Shown here piece after piece: positions 6,857 through 13,771 of a stretch of DNA of 14,787 nt; the first letter of the stretch is position 1; each line of letters begins with the position of its first letter. Both the position numbers and the translations under genes were made by a program. A model generated the notes under the pieces. That model was not told the DNA's origin. It did no database searches and saw only the letters and a list, made by a program, of their open reading frames with translations. Origin of the DNA: an uncultured Holophagales bacterium (GTDB lineage Bacteria > Acidobacteriota > Thermoanaerobaculia > UBA5066); the NCBI GenBank assembly GCA_937927565.1, contig CALBDV010000644.1, positions 1 to 14,787 of the forward strand, written 5' to 3'.

Positions 6857-8979
6857 AGGGGCTGCGGGAGCTGACGGCGTGGCTGCGGGAGCTGGCCAGG
6901 CGGAGGCCGTTCGAGGTGAGCCTCCTCGTGGCCCTCGCGCTCCTCCTCGTTCCGTACCGGACGCTCCTCGGACCGGGAGTTCCGTCCGGCCGCGACCTCG
7001 TCCCGTACTTCTACCCTCTCAAGACGCATCTCGTCGAAGCGCTTCTCGCCGGCGAGATGCCCTGGATCGACCGGTTCCGGTGGGGCGGCCTGCCGCTCGT
7101 GTCGTGGCCGGGAGTGGCCGCGTTCGACCCCGGAAACGTCCTCTTCCTCGTCCTCCCGACGGCGACGGCTGCGAAGGCGTGGATGCTCCTGCGCGTCCTC
7201 TCCGGCGCCGCGGGTTTTGCCGTCTTCCTGCGCGTCACGGGCCTCCCGCCCCTCTCCTCGGCTCTCGGGGCGCTCGCGTGGGGTGCGAGCGGCATCACGG
7301 CCTCCTCGGCGAGCTTCCTGAGCACGTCTTCGGCGCACGCCGTACTGCCGTGGTTCGCTGCGGCGCTCCTCCGCGTTCGGTCGAGGCGGGACGCGCGCTC
7401 CGTTGCCCTCCTCGCCGTCGCGACGGCGCTTCTCGTCGTCGCCTCGGTACCGGAGCCCCTGCTCGTAGCCGGCCTCCTCGCCCTCGTCCTGCTCGCGGGG
7501 CGGGGAGAGAGCGGCGGCGTTCGCGAGAGGCTGGGGGCGGCAGCCCTGTGGGGAGCGGCGGGCCTGCTCGGAGCGCTCCTGGCCGCACCCGCGCTCGCCG
7601 CCACCCTCGTGACGGGGCTCGACAGCATCCGGGGTGTCCCGGGAGCGCTCCTTCCCGGGTTCGCGGAGCAGGGAGCGCTCCCGCTCGCCCGGCTTCCCGA
7701 CCTCTTCGCCGACGGCGTCGTCGCGGACTGGACGAGTGTGATCCGTGCCGACGGGATTCCCGCCTATCCCTACTTCCCGTCGCTGACGCCGGGCCGTGTC
7801 GCCTGGATCCTCGCCCTCCTCGCCCTATTGACCGGCAGGGGCGGGCGTCTGAGGGCGTTCGCAATGACTCTCCTCGGCGTCCTCCTGGCCCTCGGTCCGG
7901 CCACACCCGGGTTCGGGCTCGTTCTCAGTACCGTGCCGTACGCGTCCTCAATCCGCTATCCCGAGAAGTACGCGGTTCTCTTCGGATTCGGGGTCGTCTG
8001 GCTCGCCGCCGTCGGCGCGGCGGTTCTCGAGAGGGCGTTGGACGGGAGGGGGCGTGCGCTCGCATTCCTCGCCCTCGGGGCCCTCCTCGTCCTCGACCGG
8101 GCGTCGATCACGTCGCGTCTCCTCCCTTTCTCTCCGGCCTCTCTCCTCGAGGAGCGCCCTGCGGTTCTCGAAGCGCTGCCTGTCCCTCCGAGTCCGGAAT
8201 CTCCCCCGAGGATCTTCCCTTACGCGATGTACGAAGCGGCGGGCCTGAGCGGGACGGGAGACCCGCGAGCGTCGGGTGAATGGCTGAAGAGCTGGGCCTT
8301 CCCCTTTTCGGCCAGCCTGTTCGGCGTCGCAACGGTCTTCGAGAGGGATTACGACGCGGCGCTTCCGCGCCCGCAGCTCGAGTGGGTGCTGTTCGTGGAG
8401 ACCTCTCCGGGTGGCAGTCCGGTCCCCGCGGCCCTGGCCCGGTCCGCGGGGGCGCTCGGGACCGTCGTGGGCGTGTCCGGGTCCGCAGGCCGGTCCGTGC
8501 CGGCCGTTCGGTTCTTCCGGGATCCGGTCCCACCGTTCCGGTTCGTCGACCGGGTGGTCCGGGGAGAGGGCAAGCAGGAACTGGCGAAGCGCTTCCTCCG
8601 GGAGGGCGTGCCCACCGACGCTGCTTTCGTCCTCGGCACCGGCGAGGGTCTCGTCCCGTCGCGCGGCCGGGTCCTTCGCGTCTCGGACCGTCCCTCCGGG
8701 CTGGAGCTGGACGTGGAAGTGACCGGTCCCGGACCGGCCTACCTCCTCGTCTGCCGGCCCCTCGCAGCGACCCGGGAAGCGACGGTGGACGCCTTGGGGG
8801 TGGTCATCGACGACGCGAACCTCGGCTTCTCCGGCCTCGCCCTTCCGGAAGGCCGTCACGTCGTGCAATTGCGGCCCCGACGGGGATGGCTGATCATCGC
8901 GGCCGTGATCTCGGCTCTCGCTCTCGCGGCCGTCACCCTGCTCTGTCGTCGACGATGCCCCGTGGTGTCCCCGGAATGA
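6853..8979 (+). CDS. YfhO-like polytopic membrane protein (second tandem copy)
   Basis: 708 residues, paralogous to the gene just upstream. It shares the same architecture: an N-terminal loop with GRDLVPYFYPLK and a GEMPWIDRFRWGGLPLVSWPG segment (YfhO-type), a dozen or so hydrophobic helices, RYPEKY at R368-Y373 (almost the same position as in its neighbour), a soluble domain rich in beta-forming residues, and a last helix (IIAAVISALALAAVTLL) ending in a short basic tail. The function is presumably a GT-C sugar transferase at the outer face of the membrane; the substrate is unknown. GTG at 6853 is preferred over GTG at 6847, since it makes the same GTGA overlap as the other junctions and has GGAAGG at 6842-6847 at usable spacing. 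The family assignment is weaker than for the first copy because the N-terminal motif is more divergent. Confidence 0.75.
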   Translation: MKGLRELTAWLRELARRRPFEVSLLVALALLLVPYRTLLGPGVPSGRDLVPYFYPLKTHLVEALLAGEMPWIDRFRWGGLPLVSWPGVAAFDPGNVLFLVLPTATAAKAWMLLRVLSGAAGFAVFLRVTGLPPLSSALGALAWGASGITASSASFLSTSSAHAVLPWFAAALLRVRSRRDARSVALLAVATALLVVASVPEPLLVAGLLALVLLAGRGESGGVRERLGAAALWGAAGLLGALLAAPALAATLVTGLDSIRGVPGALLPGFAEQGALPLARLPDLFADGVVADWTSVIRADGIPAYPYFPSLTPGRVAWILALLALLTGRGGRLRAFAMTLLGVLLALGPATPGFGLVLSTVPYASSIRYPEKYAVLFGFGVVWLAAVGAAVLERALDGRGRALAFLALGALLVLDRASITSRLLPFSPASLLEERPAVLEALPVPPSPESPPRIFPYAMYEAAGLSGTGDPRASGEWLKSWAFPFSASLFGVATVFERDYDAALPRPQLEWVLFVETSPGGSPVPAALARSAGALGTVVGVSGSAGRSVPAVRFFRDPVPPFRFVDRVVRGEGKQELAKRFLREGVPTDAAFVLGTGEGLVPSRGRVLRVSDRPSGLELDVEVTGPGPAYLLVCRPLAATREATVDALGVVIDDANLGFSGLALPEGRHVVQLRPRRGWLIIAAVISALALAAVTLLCRRRCPVVSPE

Positions 8980-10409
8980 TGCAGCTTTCCCGTAACACGC
9001 GCCGGCGCCTGGCCCTCTACGGCGGCGCCGCCATCGTGGCTGCTCTTCTTGTCGGCCTTCCGCCCTTCCTGAGGAGTCGTGCCCCGCAAGTCACCGTTCC
9101 GGAATTCGACATCGGGGAGCTGCGCTCGCGGGAGGCGACCCGGCTTCTGCGTGAATACGTCCGGATCGACAGCTCGAACCCGCCCGGGAGGACCGTGGAG
9201 ACGGCGCGCTTCTGGGCGGAGAAGCTCGGCTGCGAGGGGATCCCGTTCGAGATCGTCGGCTCCGACCCGGAGCACCCCATCGTCGTGGCGCGTCTCGCGG
9301 GGCGCCGCCGGGGAGAGGCGCTGCTCCTCCTTCACCACATGGACGTCTTCCCGGTGGGTGACCTTTCCGAATGGGATCACCCTCCCTTCGGAGCCGTGGA
9401 CGGGACGGGCCTGCTCGGGAACTACATCTGCGGCAGGGGGACTATCGACATGAAGGGGCAGGGGATCGCCGACTTCCTCGCGATCGCCTCCCTCCGCCGC
9501 GATGGACTCGTCCCGGAGCGGGACCTAGTGTTCGTCGCTGAACCGGGGGAAGAGACGTACACGCCCCAGATCGGAATCGGTTGGCTCTTCGAGAACCGCC
9601 CGGACCTCCTCGAGGGCGTCACGGACGTGTTCAACGAGGGGGGCGTCAACGAGGTTTCGGGCGACCGGATCGCCCGGTTCGGGATCGAGGTTCTACAGAA
9701 GTCGGCCGTCCTTGCCAGGGCCGAGGCGGCCCGCAAGGAGGACCTGAGGACCTTCTCGGACTTCCTGGAAGCGCGGATGGCTGCAGAGCCCTACCAGGTA
9801 CTGGACGAAGTCCAGGACTTTCTCACCTTCGTCTCACCCTCGCGCTCGGATATCTGGGGCCACCAGATGACCGATACGCGCTCGGCCGTCAGGGCCGGCG
9901 GTCTCGGCGAGAAGATTCCCGAGCCCTACAGGGCCCTGATGCGCGACATGTACTACACGGGAGAGCCGCTGCCCGCTTCAGACGGGAAGGGCTTCACGAC
10001 GAGCGTGGCGGCGACGCTTCTCCCGGGCCGCTCGGTTCGCGGACGCTGGGAGGAGATGCAGGCCTGGGCCGCCCGATACCGCGTCCGCCTCCGCCTCGTG
10101 AGCCTCACGCCCGACAGCGTCCCCGTGGCGCGGGCGGGGCGGGCCTGGGAAACGCTCCAGACCGTCCTCGCCCTCGACCCCGTCGAGCACGCGGACGTCG
10201 GCCCCTACGTCCTGACGGGGAGCTACACGAACTCCTCGTACCTCAGGCTCCGCGGAGACGTGCGGGCGTTCGGCACCTCGCCGTTCGGGCTGAACATCCT
10301 CGACGCGACGACGGTCCACAGCAAGAACGAGAGAATCTATCTCCCCGCCTACATCGACGGCGTCGAGCGGACGGCCCGGATCGTCCGCGAGTACGCCCTT
10401 GCGCCCTGA
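8976..10409 (+). CDS. Membrane-anchored M20 family zinc metallopeptidase
   Basis: 477 residues. Basic residues (RNTRRR) are followed by a hydrophobic helix near 12-31, which suggests a signal anchor or uncleaved signal with the enzyme outside the cytoplasmic membrane. The catalytic domain shows M20 landmarks: SSNPPG near 66-71, HMDVFPV (H121, D123), WDHPPFGAVDG, GRGTIDMKG (bridging D158), EPGEET with the general-base and metal Glu pair E192/E193, NEGG, and a late HSKNERI with metal ligand H448. M20 enzymes hydrolyse peptides or N-acyl amino acids using two zinc ions. No standard GHGS motif is visible at the start of the lid domain, where the sequence reads QKSAVLARAEAARKED, so the dimer-contributed histidine may differ. 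ATG at 8976 forms an ATGA overlap with the upstream stop; ATG at 8955 and 8979 are alternatives. The selenoprotein candidate follows 22 bp later. Confidence 0.88.
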   Translation: MMQLSRNTRRRLALYGGAAIVAALLVGLPPFLRSRAPQVTVPEFDIGELRSREATRLLREYVRIDSSNPPGRTVETARFWAEKLGCEGIPFEIVGSDPEHPIVVARLAGRRRGEALLLLHHMDVFPVGDLSEWDHPPFGAVDGTGLLGNYICGRGTIDMKGQGIADFLAIASLRRDGLVPERDLVFVAEPGEETYTPQIGIGWLFENRPDLLEGVTDVFNEGGVNEVSGDRIARFGIEVLQKSAVLARAEAARKEDLRTFSDFLEARMAAEPYQVLDEVQDFLTFVSPSRSDIWGHQMTDTRSAVRAGGLGEKIPEPYRALMRDMYYTGEPLPASDGKGFTTSVAATLLPGRSVRGRWEEMQAWAARYRVRLRLVSLTPDSVPVARAGRAWETLQTVLALDPVEHADVGPYVLTGSYTNSSYLRLRGDVRAFGTSPFGLNILDATTVHSKNERIYLPAYIDGVERTARIVREYALAP

Positions 10410-10420
10410 CGGGGAAGAGA

Positions 10421-10425
10421 AGGAG
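10421..10425 (+). promoter_or_regulatory. Strong Shine-Dalgarno (AGGAG) of the selenoprotein gene
   Basis: AGGAG lies 6 nt before the ATG at 10432, within a purine-rich stretch that follows the M20 stop. It is one of the best ribosome sites in the window. It fixes the start of the following gene upstream of the in-frame TGA, which argues against initiation at the downstream GTG at 10495. Confidence 0.8.
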
Positions 10426-10431
10426 AACACC

Positions 10432-10764
10432 ATGTCCACGGTCGGTTTCTACTACCAGCGCCCCGGTTGAACGAGCTGCACACGCACCCGTGAGGTGCTC
10501 GACAGCAAGAAGGTCCGCATCACCCAGGAGCGCTCCTCGAAGTCGGCCCCGATGTCGGACGCCGACGTGAAGGCGCTCCTCGCTGCCGTCGACGAGGTCG
10601 TCGTCGCGAAAGGGAAGAAGACCGTGACGCTCGCCGCGAAAGAGGCGACGCTGGACGGCCTGAAGGGTCCGACGGGCAATTACCGCGCGCCGATGCTGCG
10701 TGTGGGGAAGAAGCTCCTCGTCGGCTTCCACCCCGAGACCCTCGAGGCGCTCCTCAGGGCCTGA
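10432..10764 (+). CDS. Candidate selenoprotein: ArsC/Spx-like thioredoxin-fold protein with UxxC motif (TGA at 10468-10470)
   Basis: 110 residues if TGA at codon 13 is read as selenocysteine. The start is set by AGGAG 6 nt before the ATG. The N-terminus MSTVGFYYQRPGUTSCTRTR has the beta strand plus redox loop of the ArsC/Spx family, with Sec exactly at the first cysteine of CxxC (U13, C16). After the TGA the frame stays open for 97 codons and ends in YRAPMLRVGKKLLVGFHPETLEALL, which matches the family's C-terminal pattern (RRPI, short turn, LVGF, helix). A SECIS-like hairpin follows the TGA. It is probably a thiol/selenol redox protein or reductase in the cytoplasm; arsenate as substrate is not implied, because the family is broad. 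It is the last gene of the glycosyltransferase/peptidase operon and overlaps the convergent acylase gene by 11 bp. Automatic calling would start it at GTG 10495 and lose the active site. The alternative is a nonsense mutation of a Cys codon (TGC/TGT to TGA). Confidence 0.8.
10475..10506 (+). promoter_or_regulatory. Candidate bacterial SECIS hairpin downstream of the TGA
   Basis: GCACC (10484-10488) pairs perfectly with GGTGC (10494-10498) around the 5-nt loop CGTGA (10489-10493). A lower stem, GCTG (10475-10478) with CAGC (10503-10506), closes it across an internal loop. The apical loop begins 18 nt after the TGA and has G then T at positions 2-3. This agrees with the known bacterial SECIS layout (loop roughly 16-37 nt from UGA, conserved G among the first loop bases). 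A competing fold exists: CGAGC 10472-10476 with GCTCG 10497-10501, plus CACG with CGTG. Pairing was judged by eye. Confidence 0.6.
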
Positions 10765-13045
10765 GTTGGATCGGAGTCCCCGACGGCGGGCGCGACAGCC
10801 GCGTCGCCGTGCCGCCGGGGTCGCCCGCGCGCCACGATGCGTGCTGGTCGAGGCGGTGCGGCGAGCCGACGTGCCCGGAGGTGCCGAACGGCACGACGAG
10901 CGTCGCCGCCTCCGGCTCGCCCCAGTCGAAGATCCAGCGGAGCGACTGTCCGAAGGCGGGCGACGCCGCGCGGGGCGTTCCCGGCGCGCCGGACTGGGGC
11001 GAGCGCGGAGGGTCGAAGAGCCACGAGAGCCCGGGGACGTAGCCGAGCGGATGACGGGCCGAGAGGCGGTTCGCCTCGCCCCAGCTCCACCTCGACCGAT
11101 CGGAGCCGTAGCGCTTCTCGAGCGCCGCAACGGCGTCGTCCGCCACCCCCTTCAGGAAGGCGTCCTTCCCGCCGAGTCCCGCGGCGCGAAACGCGGCGTC
11201 GTTCGCCTCGAGGAGGTCGTTCCAGTTGTCTCCCTCGAGGTGCCAGCGGACGGGCGGGGCGGCCCAGGTCGCGAGCGCCCGCTCGCGAACGGCGCGGCGG
11301 AGGGCGCGGGCGACGAGGTACCGCGCGGTCGTCGCGTCGGCAGTGCCGTCCCACCCTTCGAGGAGGCGCCCGAGGTCACCCGGGAGGAAAGGGCGAAGGG
11401 CCGCGGCCGTCCTGCGCATCGTCTCCGAGCGCTCGTCGAGCTGGATCGCCTCGGCACTGCGCCGCGTCACCTTCGTTCCCGCGGCCTTCGCTTCCAGGAG
11501 CAGGTCCCGGATTCGCCGGGCCCGGCCGGGGTGACCCCAGTCGGACGAGACGACGTGGCCGAACGACGTCCCGATCGTCCTCTGGTTCGCCGTCACGACG
11601 AACCCCTCGGGCGGATCGACGACCCGGGGCAGCTCCGACATCGGCAGGTATCCCTGCCAGGCGTTCTTCGGATCCGAGGCGTCGTAGGGGACGCTCCCGT
11701 CGGTCCCGGTGCGGCGCACCGGGAGGAGACCCGCGGGACGCCACCCGATCGAGCCTGACGCCGAAGCCCAGACGACGTTCTGCGGAGGGCCGGTGAACCG
11801 GTCGAAGGTGGCGAGGAAGGCGGCCTCGTCGCCGGCCCGAAGGAAGTCCGCATTCGGGACCCTCAGGTTCGCCGGGTCCAGGGCCGTCCAGCGGACGGCG
11901 AGGTCCCCCTCGAGCAGCGGCCCGTTCGACGTGGAGCGAACGACGAGAGTCTCCTCTGCGCCGCCGCGGATCCGAATCGTCTCCTTCCGCTCGACGACCG
12001 GCTCGAACCCGTCCCCGCGGCGGGAACGACCCCTCTCGATCCGCTCGCGGTAGAGGTCCTGGACGTCCCCCTCGAGGTTCGTGAAGCTCCAGGCGACCTG
12101 GTCGGTTCGCCCGATCGTCAGCGCCGGCAGACCCGGGAGCGTCACCCCTTCCGACGTCCGGCCCGCGACGACGAAGCGCATCGGCAGCCAGATGGCCGGC
12201 ATCTCGTGGCCGAGGTGCGGGTCGCCCGCGAGGATCGGCCGGCCGCTTGCCGAGAGCGCGCCCGACACCGCGAAGGCGTTCGACCCGGCGACGCCCTCCT
12301 CGTCGTCGGCCTCGAACCAGGCCGCCTTCGGGAGGGCGGGTGGCACGGAGCCCTCGATGAGCGGCAGTGACGGAGGTTCGAGCGGCGGGGCGTCGGGGAC
12401 GAGGAGGACGTCGTCCGCCGTGGCGCGGGGCAGAAGGAACGCGCGGATGGACTCCGGAACGTCGGCGAGCTTCTCCGTCCCCCGCTGCGCCTCCACGTCG
12501 TCCGTCAGCTGCTCGTACATCAGCAGGAGGACGGCGACGGAGTCTGCCGGGCGCCAGGGCTCCGGTTCGGTCCGGAGCAACGCGAACTCGAGCCCCAGTC
12601 GGCCCTGGTGCGCGGCAAAGTACGCGTTAATGCCCGATGCGAGCGCCTCGAGGTCGGCCCTTTCACCCGGAGGAAGGAGCGGGACCGCGGCCTCGGCGAC
12701 GCGTGCGAACCCGTAGAGGCGGTGCCTGCGGTCGAGCGGCAGAGCCGAGGAGCCGAAGAGCTCGGCCAGGCGCCCCGACGCGTTCCTTCGGAGGATCTCG
12801 AGCTGGAAGGCGCGGGCGCGGGCCGTCAGCCACCCCTGCGCCTGCAGGGCGTCCTCCACGGACGCCGCGTGGATCGTGGCGACCCCACGGTCGTCGAGGT
12901 CGACGGTCACGTCGGCGGCCAGGCCCGCCAGCCGCCCCCCCTCGTCTCCCGGCAGGTTCCGTTGCACGAGGACGAGAAGGACGAGGCCGAGGAGGAGGAG
13001 GACGGCGACGATTCCGGAGAGGGCGCGAATCGCGAAGCGGCGCAT
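10754..13045 (-). CDS. Penicillin acylase family (S45) N-terminal nucleophile hydrolase
   Basis: 763 residues, the usual length for a penicillin acylase precursor. An N-terminal helix (about 11-27, LSGIVAVLLLLGLVLLVLV) after RRFAIR suggests a signal anchor and periplasmic location. The self-cleavage site is visible as GVAGSNAFAVSG with G254/S255; Ser255 would be the catalytic N-terminal residue of the beta chain. It is followed by the conserved RPILAGDPHLGHEMPAIW. Further family signatures are a TNLEGDVQDLY segment and FVVTANQRTIG. The Ser-Asn pair is kept, but the residue after it is Ala-Phe rather than the common Asn-Trp. These enzymes cleave amide bonds of N-acyl compounds such as beta-lactam side chains or acyl-homoserine lactones; the substrate cannot be told here. 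ATG at 13045 lies inside a 16-bp palindrome and has no clear Shine-Dalgarno. The 3' end overlaps the convergent selenoprotein gene by 11 bp. Confidence 0.9.
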   Translation of the reverse strand: MRRFAIRALSGIVAVLLLLGLVLLVLVQRNLPGDEGGRLAGLAADVTVDLDDRGVATIHAASVEDALQAQGWLTARARAFQLEILRRNASGRLAELFGSSALPLDRRHRLYGFARVAEAAVPLLPPGERADLEALASGINAYFAAHQGRLGLEFALLRTEPEPWRPADSVAVLLLMYEQLTDDVEAQRGTEKLADVPESIRAFLLPRATADDVLLVPDAPPLEPPSLPLIEGSVPPALPKAAWFEADDEEGVAGSNAFAVSGALSASGRPILAGDPHLGHEMPAIWLPMRFVVAGRTSEGVTLPGLPALTIGRTDQVAWSFTNLEGDVQDLYRERIERGRSRRGDGFEPVVERKETIRIRGGAEETLVVRSTSNGPLLEGDLAVRWTALDPANLRVPNADFLRAGDEAAFLATFDRFTGPPQNVVWASASGSIGWRPAGLLPVRRTGTDGSVPYDASDPKNAWQGYLPMSELPRVVDPPEGFVVTANQRTIGTSFGHVVSSDWGHPGRARRIRDLLLEAKAAGTKVTRRSAEAIQLDERSETMRRTAAALRPFLPGDLGRLLEGWDGTADATTARYLVARALRRAVRERALATWAAPPVRWHLEGDNWNDLLEANDAAFRAAGLGGKDAFLKGVADDAVAALEKRYGSDRSRWSWGEANRLSARHPLGYVPGLSWLFDPPRSPQSGAPGTPRAASPAFGQSLRWIFDWGEPEAATLVVPFGTSGHVGSPHRLDQHASWRAGDPGGTATRLSRPPSGTPIQLRP

Positions 13046-13052
13046 GCGCCGC
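13037..13052. repeat. 16-bp perfect palindrome covering the acylase start codon
   Basis: GCGGCGCATGCGCCGC is an exact inverted repeat centred on the ATG (minus strand) of the penicillin acylase gene. As RNA it can form a 6-bp all-GC stem with CAUG in the loop, so the start codon would sit in the loop. It could affect initiation or be a chance result of high GC. Confidence 0.6.
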
Positions 13053-13054
13053 CA

Positions 13055-13060
13055 AGAGTA
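13055..13060 (-). promoter_or_regulatory. Candidate -10 element (TACTCT) for the penicillin acylase gene
   Basis: On the minus strand TACTCT (TAnnnT) ends 9 nt before the acylase ATG, downstream of the hairpin that probably ends fasciclin transcription. Combined with the lack of a Shine-Dalgarno, this would give an almost leaderless message. There is no clear -35. The acylase could instead be read through from the fasciclin gene. Confidence 0.25.
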
Positions 13061-13073
13061 CGGGAAACGGGAA

Positions 13074-13096
13074 AGGGGAGGCCGGATGCCTCCCCT
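13074..13096 (-). terminator. Hairpin between fasciclin and acylase genes, probable terminator of the fasciclin gene
   Basis: AGGGGAGGC (13074-13082) and GCCTCCCCT (13088-13096) form a perfect 9-bp stem with a 5-nt loop, 29 bp beyond the fasciclin stop. On the minus strand the stem is followed by TTTCCCGTTTCCC, a broken T-rich tail rather than a clean T run. A rho-independent terminator is the likely role; the weak tail leaves read-through into the acylase gene possible. Confidence 0.6.
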
Positions 13097-13125
13097 CGTA
13101 CGTCACGCGGCCGAGCCGCGGCCCG

Positions 13126-13647
13126 TTACTTCGCGGGCGGGAGGATGACCGAGTCGATGACGTGGATGACGCCGTTGGAGGCGCCGACGTCGGTCTTCAC
13201 GACGTTCGCGTCGTCGACCTTCACCTTCCCGTCCTTCGCCGAGATCTTCACGGAGGAGCCCTCGACGGTCTTCGCCTCCGTCAGCTTGACGACGTCGGCG
13301 GCCATGACCTTCCCGGCGACGACGTGGTAGGTGAGGACCTTCGTCAGCTGCGCCTTGTCGGCGAGGAGCTTCTCGAGCGTGCCGGCGGGGAGCTTCTTGA
13401 AGGCGTCGTCGGTCGGGGCGAAGACGGTGAAGGGGCCCTTCCCCTTGAGCGTTTCGACGAGGCCGGCGGCCTTCAGCGCGGTGGCGAGCGTGTTGAAGCT
13501 CCCAGCGGCGACGGCGGTGTCGACGATGTCCATCGCCTCGGCCTTCTTCGGGTGCTCGGAGCCCTTGGGGTGCTCTGCCCGCGCGGGGGCGGCGACGGAC
13601 ACGGCGAGAGCGAGGGCAGCGACGGTGGCGGTGAGGGTCTTCTTCAT
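13126..13647 (-). CDS. Secreted fasciclin (FAS1) domain protein
   Basis: 173 residues. The N-terminus MKKTLTATVAALALAVSVAA ending in PARA is a clear Sec signal peptide, with cleavage likely after residue 24. A short charged linker rich in His/Lys/Glu follows, then one complete FAS1 domain (about 38-170). Its two conserved blocks are visible: GPFTVFAPTDDAFKKLP (H1) and ASNGVIHVIDSVILPP (H2), with the central TYHVVAGKV between them. Single-domain bacterial FAS1 proteins are exported adhesion or matrix-type proteins of unclear biochemical role. The start is supported by GGAG at 13655-13658, 7 nt before the ATG. It is probably monocistronic, since a strong hairpin lies just past the stop and its leader carries an inverted repeat. 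The gene is Lys-rich compared with its Arg-rich neighbours, as expected for this family. Confidence 0.95.
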   Translation of the reverse strand: MKKTLTATVAALALAVSVAAPARAEHPKGSEHPKKAEAMDIVDTAVAAGSFNTLATALKAAGLVETLKGKGPFTVFAPTDDAFKKLPAGTLEKLLADKAQLTKVLTYHVVAGKVMAADVVKLTEAKTVEGSSVKISAKDGKVKVDDANVVKTDVGASNGVIHVIDSVILPPAK

Positions 13648-13675
13648 TGTCTATCTCCGATGCGGTCGCCTCTGG

Positions 13676-13699
13676 CGCCCGTCGGCACTTCTACGGGCG
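13676..13699. repeat. Inverted repeat in the fasciclin-MoxR divergent intergenic region
   Basis: CGCCCGT (13676-13682) and ACGGGCG (13693-13699) form a 7-bp stem with a 10-nt loop in the 124-bp divergent gap. It lies about 18 nt upstream of the fasciclin ribosome site, so it could be a leader hairpin or an operator-like dyad. The rest of the gap (13700-13759) is very GC-rich with short overlapping GGCCGCGGCC-type palindromes and no recognised site. Confidence 0.45.
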
Positions 13700-13759
13700 G
13701 AGGCGCTCCCCCGGATTTCGCGCGACCAGGGACTTCGAGGGCCGCGGCCGGCCGCCCCC

Positions 13760-13765
13760 TAGAAT
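13760..13765 (+). promoter_or_regulatory. Candidate -10 element (TAGAAT) for the MoxR-type ATPase gene
   Basis: TAGAAT is a good -10 match (4 of 6 plus TAnnnT) and stands out in an otherwise nearly AT-free region. It ends only 6 nt before the ATG at 13772, so transcription would start at or next to the start codon, as in leaderless genes. No Shine-Dalgarno is present to contradict this. No clear -35 is seen. Confidence 0.45.
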
Positions 13766-13771
13766 CACGGG

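Noticed and set aside
10529..10538. GGAGCGCTCC palindrome as part of the SECIS element
   Set aside because: It has no room for a loop and is about 60 nt from the TGA, beyond the usual bacterial SECIS distance.
10495..10764. Start of the small gene at GTG 10495 (90-residue ordinary protein)
   Set aside because: No ribosome site precedes it, it removes the UxxC redox loop and first strand, and the strong AGGAG-ATG pair upstream is in the same frame.
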